From positions 1-23,067 of the forward strand of contig DASUUH010000044.1 in assembly GCA_036374175.1 (NCBI GenBank): DNA of 23,067 nucleotides. Reading direction: 5' to 3'. The DNA is from JASLBX01 sp036374175. GTDB lineage: Bacteria; Actinomycetota; Actinomycetes; Jiangellales; Jiangellaceae. Position 1 is the first letter of the stretch, and every line of letters starts with the position of its first letter. A program made the position numbers and the translations under genes. This document shows positions 6,145-12,400 of this stretch, piece by piece. The notes under the pieces are model-generated. The model was not told where the DNA came from. It saw only the letters and a list, made by a program, of their open reading frames with translations, and ran no database searches.

Positions 6145-6617
6145 TGGCTCGCTGGGAGCGAGGCGCTGACCGAGTCGAGGAGTTGATCGCGCGTGGCGAG
6201 GTGCAGCGAGTCCGAGGTGGTAAGGACGCGGCTGTCGCGTTGCTCGAGATGTCCAGCAGGCACATCGAGGCCGCGAAGAAGAGCGTGGAGGTCGACCCGG
6301 CCGGCGCATACGCGTTGGCCTATGACGCAGCGCGCAAGGCGAGCACTGCTGTGCTCGCCCATCAGGGGCTACGGCCGACCAGCCGCGGAGGGCACATCGT
6401 GGTCGTCGAAGCAGTCGAGGCACAGTTCCCCGGCGTTCCCGGCCTGAAATCACTCGACCGGCTGCGCCGCCGCCGCAACCAGGCGGAGTACCCCGACCCG
6501 GCCGGTTATGACCCCATCACCCTCGACGAAGCCGAAGAGGCGATCGCAGTCGCTAGTACTGCAGTCGACTCGTCGCGCCGGCTGATTGAGCGACCGAAGA
6601 TTGGGCTGTTCCGCTGA
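6144..6617 (+). CDS. HEPN-domain protein, probable toxin (SAV_6107-like)
   Basis: A 157-aa all-helical protein that fits the HEPN fold. Helix AVALLEMSSRHIEAAKKSV is followed by the family's AYALAYDAARKASTAVLAHQGLR segment and the conserved RRRRNQAEYPD motif before the last helix (LDEAEEAIAVASTAVDSSRRL). HEPN toxins are usually RNases with R-x(4-6)-H; here the motif is R-N-x-x-x-Y, with tyrosine where histidine is expected, as I recall for the SAV_6107-type group. Either the ribonuclease centre differs or the protein is not a nuclease. ATG 6144 shares its A with the upstream TGA, so the pair is translationally coupled; GTG 6141 is an alternative. An MNT-HEPN toxin-antitoxin role is inferred from context. 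Confidence 0.8.
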   Translation: MARWERGADRVEELIARGEVQRVRGGKDAAVALLEMSSRHIEAAKKSVEVDPAGAYALAYDAARKASTAVLAHQGLRPTSRGGHIVVVEAVEAQFPGVPGLKSLDRLRRRRNQAEYPDPAGYDPITLDEAEEAIAVASTAVDSSRRLIERPKIGLFR

Positions 6618-6668
6618 CAGCAAGCCGTGGCAGCCCTCGCGTGGTGCGGGTCGTGGTGCGAAATGAAG

Positions 6669-6860
6669 TCACCTGATGCGCCGTCCCGGCATGGCGACGC
6701 GGACCAGCCGAGCGACGTTCCGTGCCAAGACCTCCTCTCGCACCGCGTGTTCGAGGGCGGTCCGCAGCGTGGCGCGGACGTACCGCACCGACCGCTGGCT
6801 CAGCCCGGATGCACGCAGGTCGTCGAGCATGAGCCGAACGTCACAAGCAGTGATTCGCGG
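6669..6860 (-). pseudogene. tyrosine recombinase (phage integrase) fragment, core-binding domain only
   Basis: About 62 codons encode the end of the SAM-like N-terminal DNA-binding domain of a phage-type integrase: DVRLMLDDLRASGLSQRSVR, then ATLRTALEHAVREEVLARNV, typical of the helix pair before the catalytic domain. The frame ends in TGA at 6669-6671 with no catalytic R-H-R-Y domain after it. At its 5' side the similarity stops where the IS21-type terminal repeats begin (near 6858). The gene is therefore cut at both ends and cannot be active. Confidence 0.75.
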
Positions 6861-7185
6861 GTGAGTTCTGGCCCCACTTGGGAACGAGTTTTGGCCCCAC
6901 CTGGACGTCGTGATCTTGGTTTGCGGCAGCGAGTTGGGGGCCGCACTTGTTGATCTTGATCGGCTGGTCAGGGCGTGATCGTTAGTCGGTCGAGGAGGCC
7001 ATTGCGCTGAATTGGAGGCTGTCCAGGAACGCGGCGGCCGACGGGCCCTCGACCCGCGAGTCCCGCCGGATCGCAGCGAACAGCTCGACCTTGCTCCGGG
7101 GCATGCTGCCGCTCCCTCAGACAATCAGCACACACCGCATCATCCTCCGACGATCGTGGTGGGTCCAGAACTTCCTGGAACCAAT
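6858..7185 (-). mobile_element. internally deleted IS21-family-like remnant
   Basis: Two related ends face each other. At the low end, AGTTCTGGCCCCAC followed by a second copy AGTTTTGGCCCCAC lies within 6862-6899. At the high end, the opposite strand of 7154-7175 contains AGTTCTGGACCCAC. Repeated terminal sites of this kind are typical of IS21-type elements. Between them only the first part of the IstA-like transposase survives (6982-7104), and the rest of istA and all of istB are missing. The exact ends and target duplication could not be fixed by eye. Confidence 0.6.
6982..7104 (-). pseudogene. IstA-like transposase N-terminal fragment
   Basis: ATG 7104 opens a 40-codon frame starting MPRSKVELFAAIRRDSRVEG, which matches the conserved start of IS21-type IstA transposases (usual form V-E-L-x-A-x-I-R-R-D-x-R) just before their helix-turn-helix. 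The match then stops, and the frame ends at TAA 6982-6984 in sequence belonging to the other end of the element. An internal deletion explains this. GAGGGAGC lies upstream as a ribosome-binding site. The full protein would be several hundred residues. Confidence 0.65.
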
Positions 7186-7239
7186 TCCGTGATCAAGCCC
7201 GTCGGGCCATCACTCCCTGGCCGCGTGGAGGAAGCGCGC

Positions 7240-7803
7240 TTAGCGCCTCGTCTCGTACCTGGTCAGGACGACCCCGCCGGGAAACGTCCGCGTCTCCACC
7301 AGGTTCAGGTTCACCCAGCCATCCAGCGCGGTGAAGAACGGCGTTCCGCCGCCCACCAGGACCGGATGGGTGACGATCGTGTACTCGTTGATCAGCCCGG
7401 CCCGCATGGCCGCCCCGGCGAGCGTCGCGCCACCAACCCTCATCGGCTCGCCGTCCTCGGCCTTGAGCCGGGTGATCTCCGCGACCGCGTCGCCGGTGAC
7501 CAGGCGGGTGTTCCAGTCGACCTTCTCGATCGCCGAGGAGAACACCACCTTCGGCGTGTCCCGCCAGTTCCGCGCGAACTCGATCTCCGCCGGGGTGGCA
7601 TTGGGCTGCTGGTCGCCGGTCGGCCAATAGGAACTCATGGCCTCCCACAGCTTGCGCCCATACAGCAACAGGCCGATCGCCCGCTCCTGATCGAGCCACC
7701 ACTGAAACAGCTCGTCGCTCGGCCCGCTCCACCCGAGGTCGTCGCCGGGCGCAGCGACGTAGCCATCCAGTGTCAGGTTCATGCCGTAGATCAGTTTCCG
7801 CAT
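7240..7803 (-). CDS. RibD C-terminal/dihydrofolate reductase-like protein
   Basis: A 187-aa single-domain protein of the RibD_C family, which uses the dihydrofolate reductase fold and binds NAD(P)H. It starts MRKLIYGMNLTLDGYVAAPG, the family's opening beta strand with S/T-L-D-G-Y. Later motifs are LLLYGRKLWEAM, KVVFSSAIEKVDWNTRL, RVGGATLAG (the usual GGG/GGA nucleotide-binding loop) and HPVLVGGGTPFF. ATG 7803 has GGAAGG nine bases upstream. In actinomycetes such proteins act in poorly defined reductions, some F420- or NADPH-linked; the substrate is unknown. The gene is divergent from the RelB-type antitoxin gene. A second, clearly distinct paralogue lies at 14953-15504. Confidence 0.85.
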   Translation of the reverse strand: MRKLIYGMNLTLDGYVAAPGDDLGWSGPSDELFQWWLDQERAIGLLLYGRKLWEAMSSYWPTGDQQPNATPAEIEFARNWRDTPKVVFSSAIEKVDWNTRLVTGDAVAEITRLKAEDGEPMRVGGATLAGAAMRAGLINEYTIVTHPVLVGGGTPFFTALDGWVNLNLVETRTFPGGVVLTRYETRR

Positions 7804-7896
7804 CGCGACATGCCTTCCGTCAGTCGGTCTCGGAAGTTTAGACCGGTTCAGCGCACGAAACTGATCGGTGCGCGATCTGGCTCGCAGGTGACTGAG

Positions 7897-7916
7897 ATGT
7901 GTAACATGTTGAACAT
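7897..7916. promoter_or_regulatory. palindromic operator over the RelB-type start codon
   Basis: A 20-bp imperfect palindrome (16 of 20 positions symmetric) is centred on the perfect AACATGTT (7903-7910), flanked by ATGT (7897-7900) and ACAT (7913-7916). It ends in the ATG of the antitoxin. TAACAT (7902-7907) could be a -10 box seven bases before the ATG. No Shine-Dalgarno sequence is visible, so a leaderless autoregulated transcript is plausible. Confidence 0.55.
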
Positions 7917-8187
7917 GAGTACACACAGCCTGCGTGACCTGCGCAACAAGCTCGGCTCGGTCGTCCGGGAAGTCGCCATGACCGGCGAAGAGGCCATCGT
8001 CACCGACAGCGGCACCGAGGTAGCCGTCATCATCTCGATGGCCGACTACGAACGGCTCCATGAGCATGCCGACGTCGCGGACGCCCTGCGCCTACGGGGA
8101 ATGCGCGCGGAAGGATTCTCGGCCATGTCCATGGCCGAGATGATGGACGCTCTCGGCGTGAGCGCCGATGAGGTTCTCGCGTCGTGA
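7915..8187 (+). CDS. RelB/Phd-YefM-family antitoxin
   Basis: A 90-aa antitoxin. The Phd/YefM-type N-terminus is clear: SLRDLRNKLGSVVREVAMTG, then EEAIVTDSGTEVAVIISMADYERL with the family's V-I-I-S-x-x-D-Y-E-x-L. The C-terminal part (FSAMSMAEMMDALGVSADE) would wrap the toxin. ATG 7915 is chosen because it begins the conserved domain and sits in the operator palindrome; the same frame is open for 300 codons upstream but that part reads antisense to the RibD-like gene. The stop overlaps the toxin's start as GTGA. Role: neutralises the RelE-type partner and represses the operon, as known for the family. Confidence 0.88.
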   Translation: MSTHSLRDLRNKLGSVVREVAMTGEEAIVTDSGTEVAVIISMADYERLHEHADVADALRLRGMRAEGFSAMSMAEMMDALGVSADEVLAS

Positions 8188-8435
8188 AGGTTGAGTTCCA
8201 CCCTGAGGTTCTCAAGCAACTTCAACGCCCGCCGCGCGACGCCTTCGAAACAGCCCTTAAGAAGATCATCGACCTGACCACCGAGCCGCGGCCGCACGGC
8301 GCGAAGAAACTCGCCGGCAGTGACCACGACTGGCGCATCCGGTTCGGCCAGTACCGGATCGTGTACGAGATCAACAACGACCAGCAAACCTTGACGGTCT
8401 TCACTGTGGCCAAACGCAGTGACGTCTACCGGTAG
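8184..8435 (+). CDS. RelE/ParE-superfamily toxin
   Basis: An 83-aa toxin of usual length. It has the family layout: N-terminal strand VEFHPEVLKQLQ, helices (RDAFETALKKIIDLTTEPRP), then the RelE core KKLAGSDHDWRIRFGQYRIVYEI with W-R-I-R-x-G-x-Y-R-I-V-Y, and a final strand LTVFTVAKRSDVYR. RelE proteins cleave mRNA on the ribosome; the core R-x-G-x-Y-R-I residues are kept, so it is probably active. The GTG start overlaps the antitoxin stop by four bases (GTGA), implying translational coupling. A hairpin downstream may end the operon. Confidence 0.9.
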   Translation: MKVEFHPEVLKQLQRPPRDAFETALKKIIDLTTEPRPHGAKKLAGSDHDWRIRFGQYRIVYEINNDQQTLTVFTVAKRSDVYR

Positions 8436-8521
8436 CAGTCAGAGGCAACGGTCGCCGACCGCCTTCCCCGCGCCGCGGCCGTCTCCGGCCCGCACTCTGC
8501 GCGTCAAGGGCGGCGGGCATT

Positions 8522-8540
8522 CACCGGCTCTCGACCGGTG
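8522..8540 (+). terminator. hairpin downstream of the RelE-type toxin
   Basis: CACCGG (8522-8527) and CCGGTG (8535-8540) pair around a 7-base loop, followed by the A/T-rich CTCATTGATTTATTG. It lies 86 bases after the toxin stop and could terminate the toxin-antitoxin operon. Confidence 0.4.
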
Positions 8541-8551
8541 CTCATTGATTT

Positions 8552-8579
8552 ATTGACATCGCTCAGGTCCCGAGCACGA
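8552..8579 (+). repeat. partial copy of the MNT/HEPN promoter
   Basis: ATTGACATCGCTCA (8552-8565) is identical to 5521-5534. The second half keeps GAGC (8572-8575) at the same spacing as in the operator of the MNT/HEPN promoter, but the -10 box is lost and no related gene follows. It may be the relic of a second cassette. Confidence 0.4.
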
Positions 8580-8747
8580 CCATGGTGTTCGCGGACGCCG
8601 CTGGCGACCTTCCGTAGGAGTGGCCGCTCTCGAATCACCCACGCCGCCGGCCGACGTCACCTCAACGGCGCGCGTCCCGACGTTTTCGGCCGGCGGTCGC
8701 GGGTATGGCGCAGCGGCATCAGTTACCTCACCGGCATGGAGAAGATC

Positions 8748-9296
8748 ATGGCACGAAACACGATATTGCACGCGCTGCACGACGTTGGGCTCGCCGCCTG
8801 GTTCGGCGGAACTCTGGCCAACGCGATTTCTTTGAACCCGGCCGCCGGGGCCGCGGGTGATTCCAAGAGCACGGGCGCGGTCGCGAACGTCGGCTGGGAT
8901 CGATGGACTCCGGTCAACGCCGCGGCGATCGGTGCCCATCTCGTCGGCAGCGCAGGTTTGCTAGGTGCGAACCTGCCCCGGCTCTCGGCGCAGCGCGGCG
9001 TCGCGGCCATGTCGCTGGCGAAGACGGCCCTGACGATGGCGGCCCTTGGCGTCACCGCCTACAGCAGAGCGCTGGGCGCGAAGGTGTCGAAGCACAACGA
9101 TGTCCCGGCCGAGAGCGGCACAGAGCCCGCCGCGTCGACGCCGACTGACGCCGCCGCCGCCCAGCGCCGGTTGTCCACGCTCCAATGGGCCGTCCCCGCG
9201 CTGACCGGCGCAATCGAGGTGGTCAGTGCCTATGCGAGTGAGCAGCAACGAGCGACAGAGGTGCACAAGGGCGTGTTCAGCCGCTTCTTTGGCTGA
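8748..9296 (+). CDS. conserved actinobacterial membrane protein, unknown function
   Basis: A 182-aa protein with several hydrophobic segments: LHALHDVGLAAWFGGTLANA near the start, VNAAAIGAHLVGSAGLLGAN, then AMSLAKTALTMAALGVTAYS, and a last one near VPALTGAIEVVSAYA. The family, seen in many actinomycetes, typically begins with an N-terminal LHALHDxGLAAWFGG stretch; no biochemical role is known to me. ATG 8748 is chosen because GGAG (8738-8741) precedes it at six bases; ATG 8736 is an alternative. The following gene starts within a few bases of its stop, suggesting one transcript. Confidence 0.7.
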   Translation: MARNTILHALHDVGLAAWFGGTLANAISLNPAAGAAGDSKSTGAVANVGWDRWTPVNAAAIGAHLVGSAGLLGANLPRLSAQRGVAAMSLAKTALTMAALGVTAYSRALGAKVSKHNDVPAESGTEPAASTPTDAAAAQRRLSTLQWAVPALTGAIEVVSAYASEQQRATEVHKGVFSRFFG

Positions 9297-9297
9297 C

Positions 9298-10014
9298 GTG
9301 GTGAACAGGCGAGCGCCGGCCAAGCATGAGTCCGCCGGACTCTTGGCCGGCGCCGCCGGATTGCTGCTGGGTGCCGCGTTCGGAGCCGCGGGGGTCCTTC
9401 GGCGTGGGAAGCCGCTGCACCCAACAGGCATCGTCTACGACGCCCTCATCCGCCGTACCGGCGCATCGGTCGAATGGGGGTGTCGCTGGCTCGATGAACC
9501 AGGGGACGATTCCGGCACGGCGCGGCTGTCCAGGTCGATCGGCCTGCCCGCGCCGGTGCCGGATATCCAAGGCTTGGCAATCACCTTCACCGGCGACGAC
9601 GGCGAACGCCACGACCTCCTGCTTGCGACCACGGGACTGGGGCGGTGGGGCAGGTTCCTCCTCATCCCCAGATCCGATCCGTACACGTCCTCCTACGGTT
9701 CGCTGTTCCCGTACCGATCGCCCCGTGGTCTGGTCCTTCTTTCGGCTGCGCCGCTGTCGACGCGTAGCCCGCCCGAACCGCCGGTTGCGGCGTCGTTTTG
9801 CCTGCAGGCGGCGGAAGTTGCCGGACACTGGCACCCGTTCGGCACCCTCAAGTTGACTGCGCCGGCGGGCGGGCTGGCGGACGATCCGTTGCGGTTCGAT
9901 CCGATCGTGTATCCGCTGCCGGGGCTGCACTGGCCAGTTACGCTGGAACGGCTCCGGGAGCCGGCGTACGCCGCGGCGCGCCGCACACCGGCGAGGGTTC
10001 CGGGGCGTGGCTGA
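9298..10014 (+). CDS. conserved actinobacterial protein, sometimes labelled phosphodiesterase
   Basis: A 238-aa protein whose start is GTG 9298 or 9301, just after the upstream stop; no strong ribosome-binding site is visible, so coupled translation is likely. After a hydrophobic N-terminus (SAGLLAGAAGLLLGAAFGAA) it shows the pattern I recall for this family: HPTGIVYDALIRRTG, LSRSIGLPAPVPDIQGLAIT, DLLLATTG, RSDPYTSSYGSLFPYRSP and the closing REPAYAAAR. The layout (arginine-serine, G-L-P-x-P-x-P-D-x-x-G-L-A) recalls catalase-superfamily proteins, but I see no heme ligand motif. Some databases label relatives phosphodiesterase; I would not rely on that. Confidence 0.7.
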   Translation: MVNRRAPAKHESAGLLAGAAGLLLGAAFGAAGVLRRGKPLHPTGIVYDALIRRTGASVEWGCRWLDEPGDDSGTARLSRSIGLPAPVPDIQGLAITFTGDDGERHDLLLATTGLGRWGRFLLIPRSDPYTSSYGSLFPYRSPRGLVLLSAAPLSTRSPPEPPVAASFCLQAAEVAGHWHPFGTLKLTAPAGGLADDPLRFDPIVYPLPGLHWPVTLERLREPAYAAARRTPARVPGRG

Positions 10015-10141
10015 CGAGGCGCGTTGCGCCCCCCGACGCCCTTGACGAGGAGGACCGTTCGAGACCGACTCGCAAGCTGGAGAAGGTGCGTCCGCTGTCG
10101 AGCGTGAGTTGCGCAGGTCGGGCGGCCCGCACTCCCGTTCT

Positions 10142-10513
10142 CTACCTGCGACGTCTCGACCGCCACGCTGCGGCAGCCGCCACTGCTGAACCTGCCACCA
10201 CAGCGCCGGCAGCAGATTTGCGTAAACAGCCGCTGAGGCTCTTGCATTCGGGGATCGTCGGCCCTGGCATAGATACGATCTCGCAAGCGGCCGCGGAGAC
10301 GTAGGCGACGTTGGTGGTGTTGCCGGGGTGGTTGGGATTAAGCAGCTTGTACCACTGTGCACCGTCGGGCGACTGCTGTTGGCAGACGACGTTTACCTTG
10401 GTTTCGGTCGGACCGGAAAGTGTTCCAAAAGCAGCGAAGTTCGCGTCGTACAGCGTGAGCGGTTGTGACAGGTCGTTGCTCCGCACCACCGGGTATCCAG
10501 GCTCGAGACCCAT
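10142..10513 (-). CDS. SH3-like protein with C-terminal membrane tail
   Basis: A 123-aa protein without a signal peptide. The middle (LTLYDANFAAFGTLSGPTET, then VNVVCQQQSPDGAQWYKLLN and TTNVAYVSAAACEI) resembles a bacterial SH3-like fold with three cysteines nearby (CEIV, PECKSLSGC). It ends with a hydrophobic stretch AAGAVVAGSAVAAAAAW and a basic tail RSRRRR, like a tail anchor or a sorting signal without a sortase motif. ATG 10513 has AGGAG six bases upstream; ATG 10519 is less likely. A decayed second copy of the tail and part of the middle lies at 13672-13772. The family is not recognised. Confidence 0.6.
   Translation of the reverse strand: MGLEPGYPVVRSNDLSQPLTLYDANFAAFGTLSGPTETKVNVVCQQQSPDGAQWYKLLNPNHPGNTTNVAYVSAAACEIVSMPGPTIPECKSLSGCLRKSAAGAVVAGSAVAAAAAWRSRRRR
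10143..10218. repeat. 76-bp direct repeat, copy 1
   Basis: Identical at 74 of 76 positions to 13672-13747. It encodes the C-terminal tail of the minus-strand SH3-like gene. A further 25 bp (10361-10385) match 13748-13772 with one difference, so copy 2 is the same gene lacking the 142 bases 10219-10360. Confidence 0.85.
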
Positions 10514-10709
10514 TGGCATCTCCTCCCCACGATCAGAATGGCACGGGCAGTTGGTTCGGGTGTGGAGATTGGTGATCTCGCCCGGCTGTGCCCAGTGCCG
10601 ACATCGTTGGACCGTACGTGTGTACCCGTCGCTCGATGGGGTAGCTGCTCAGCTCATTTCCACTGGCGCCGGTCGACCTGCGCCGGAGATTCGAGCAAGG
10701 GAGACCAAG

Positions 10710-11003
10710 ATGGCCAAGGGACAGCAGCAGCGCCAGGGCGGTGGCGGGCCGCGGATGACCGACGACAGCCTGCGGGTGCGGCAACTGACGCACTACCAGT
10801 TCAGCTGGACGGCACGCGAGAGCGGCGAGAGCGGGATGTGGACACTGCAGCTGGTGCTTGACGAGGGCGCATGGGAAGAGGTGCTCACGATCAGCTCGGA
10901 GGACGCCGACGCGCTGCAGGACGTTCTTGAAAACACCAGCAGCGTCTTCTATGACATCGACCGCCGGGTACTGATGTTCGGCGTCACCAAGACTGGCGAT
11001 TGA
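10710..11003 (+). CDS. small conserved actinobacterial protein
   Basis: A 97-aa soluble protein. It has a basic, low-complexity N-terminus (AKGQQQRQGGGG) and then a compact domain: TDDSLRVRQLTHYQFSW, WTLQLVLDEGAWEEVLTISS, EDADALQDVLENTSSVFYDI and DRRVLMFGVTKTGD. I have seen this pattern in actinomycete hypothetical proteins but know no function. ATG 10710 has GGGAG seven bases upstream. The upstream 190 bases are shared with the divergent SH3-like gene. Confidence 0.7.
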   Translation: MAKGQQQRQGGGGPRMTDDSLRVRQLTHYQFSWTARESGESGMWTLQLVLDEGAWEEVLTISSEDADALQDVLENTSSVFYDIDRRVLMFGVTKTGD

Positions 11004-11199
11004 CGCAAAGCCCCCAGCGCGTTGGCTGATGTGCGCTGAGGTTGCCGGGCGGGTTTCAGGTGGTGATACCGGCTTGCGAGTGCTTGAGGAAGCCTTGCCT
11101 CTCAAGAGGTCGCTGAAGCCACCGCAGCATGTCGATGATCCAAAGGACTCTCAACCAAGGCTCCTAACAGCACCCGCAACCTCCGCCGCCGGCAATCGA

Positions 11200-12009
11200 T
11201 CAGGTTGTCAACCAGCCCCGCAGCAACGCGAGGAAGTCTCCGGGACGTTCCATCGACGGAACATGGGCGGTGTCCGGCCACTCAACGAGATGCGCATCGG
11301 GGATGCCCTTGGTCACGTGCCGTGCGGTGTTCACGATTGCATCGAGGTCGAGCGCACCCACGAGCACGAGGGTTGGGACGCGGACCTCGGCCAGCCGCTC
11401 GAGTGCAGGCGGATCCAGCTCCTGCTCCTCTAGATCATCCCAGCCGGCGGTGATCTCGAACGCCCGCCGCTGCATCCGCCGCACCAGGTCCCGAATCGCA
11501 GGGGCGACTGTGTCGGGGCTCCGATATGGACCGTCCACCCACCACCTCACATTGGCCTCGACTGCGGCTTCCAGATCGCCGCGCTCCACAGCGGACTCTT
11601 CAGCGTCGATGAACGCCCGCAGGTCCGGAGTCACGTCCTTGATCAGCGATCCGCCGGGCGCACTGAGCAGCAAAGAGTCCACGAGGGAGGGACGAGTGAG
11701 TGCCACCTCGACGGCCACACCCGCACCGAACGATGCTCCCACCAGCTGGCAACGCTCGATGCCGAGTGCGGCCAACGTCTCGATGACGTCAGCCATCGCC
11801 GACTGCGCACCGGGCCGCGGCTCAGCACTCTCGCCGAATCCCCGGAGATCAAGCCGCACGACGTCACGTTCCGCGGTGAGTGCTCGCCATTGCGGGTTCC
11901 ACATCCGACGATCGGCGATGCCGGCATGGATGAGGACCAGGGGCACGTCGCCGCGTGGGCCGTCACGGTCGAAGGCCAGACCGGCCGATTCGTGCGACTT
12001 TGACGCCAC
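11200..12009 (-). CDS. alpha/beta hydrolase
   Basis: A 269-aa alpha/beta-hydrolase-fold enzyme of normal length. The oxyanion region is LVLIHAGIADRRMW. The nucleophile elbow is VGASFGAG, with Ser93. The acid is in LVGALDLDAI and the base in DTAHVPSMERP near the C-terminus. The lid region has DLRGFGES before it and WWVDGPYRSP within it. The GTG start at 12009 has AGGAG four bases upstream. Substrate unknown; the closest general type is an esterase or peroxidase-like hydrolase. The gene begins 15 bases from the start of the truncated PIN reading frame on the other strand, so it may have arrived by the rearrangement that removed the PIN gene's start. Confidence 0.88.
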   Translation of the reverse strand: MASKSHESAGLAFDRDGPRGDVPLVLIHAGIADRRMWNPQWRALTAERDVVRLDLRGFGESAEPRPGAQSAMADVIETLAALGIERCQLVGASFGAGVAVEVALTRPSLVDSLLLSAPGGSLIKDVTPDLRAFIDAEESAVERGDLEAAVEANVRWWVDGPYRSPDTVAPAIRDLVRRMQRRAFEITAGWDDLEEQELDPPALERLAEVRVPTLVLVGALDLDAIVNTARHVTKGIPDAHLVEWPDTAHVPSMERPGDFLALLRGWLTT

Positions 12010-12023
12010 GATGCTCCTGTTCG

Positions 12024-12374
12024 ATGGCGGAAGTGCTCGCCGAGATCGACTACGTGATCGCCGCGAGGCTGGGAGTCGATGCCGAGATCGAGTTCCTCGT
12101 GGATGTCGACGTCGGACGGTACCAGCTAGCGTCCTTCACCGATGGCGACATGGCGACAGCGTTGGGACTGGTCAGGCAGTACAAGGATCTCGACATCGGC
12201 GTCACGGACGCGTCGATCGCCGCGATCGCCGCGCGACATGGCACGACGAGCATTCTGACGCTCGATCAGCGCTTCCGCGCCATCCGACCTCTGAACGGCG
12301 ACGAAGCTTTCACCATCCTGCCGGCCGACCTACAGCCACCTACTGCGCAGTGCGAGTACGATCCTGATAACTGA
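12024..12374 (+). pseudogene. PIN-domain (VapC-like) toxin, N-terminally truncated
   Basis: 116 codons match the C-terminal two-thirds of a PIN-domain RNase toxin: VLAEIDYVIAARLG (second acidic residue), the VTDASIAAIAARHGT motif with the third acid, LTLDQRFRAIRPL with the fourth, and the family-ending EAFTILPAD. The first beta strand with the invariant aspartate, and the helix after it, are missing; in-frame sequence upstream of 12024 shows no D-T-S motif. Without that aspartate the metal centre is incomplete, so the protein is probably inactive. No antitoxin gene is beside it. The break coincides with the start of the divergent hydrolase gene. Confidence 0.75.
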
Positions 12375-12400
12375 TCGACTTCTTCGGCGCAGGGTTTGTG

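Noticed and set aside
7012..7914. 300-codon N-terminal extension of the RelB-type antitoxin
   Set aside because: It is antisense to the RibD-like gene, and the Phd/YefM domain begins at ATG 7915.
9277..10362. Long minus-strand 361-codon frame
   Set aside because: Antisense to the 9298-10014 gene; Arg/Pro-rich shadow composition.
11083..11106. Hairpin CTTGAG/CTCAAG after the 97-aa gene
   Set aside because: Only six base pairs with a 12-base loop and no T-run; too weak to call a terminator.
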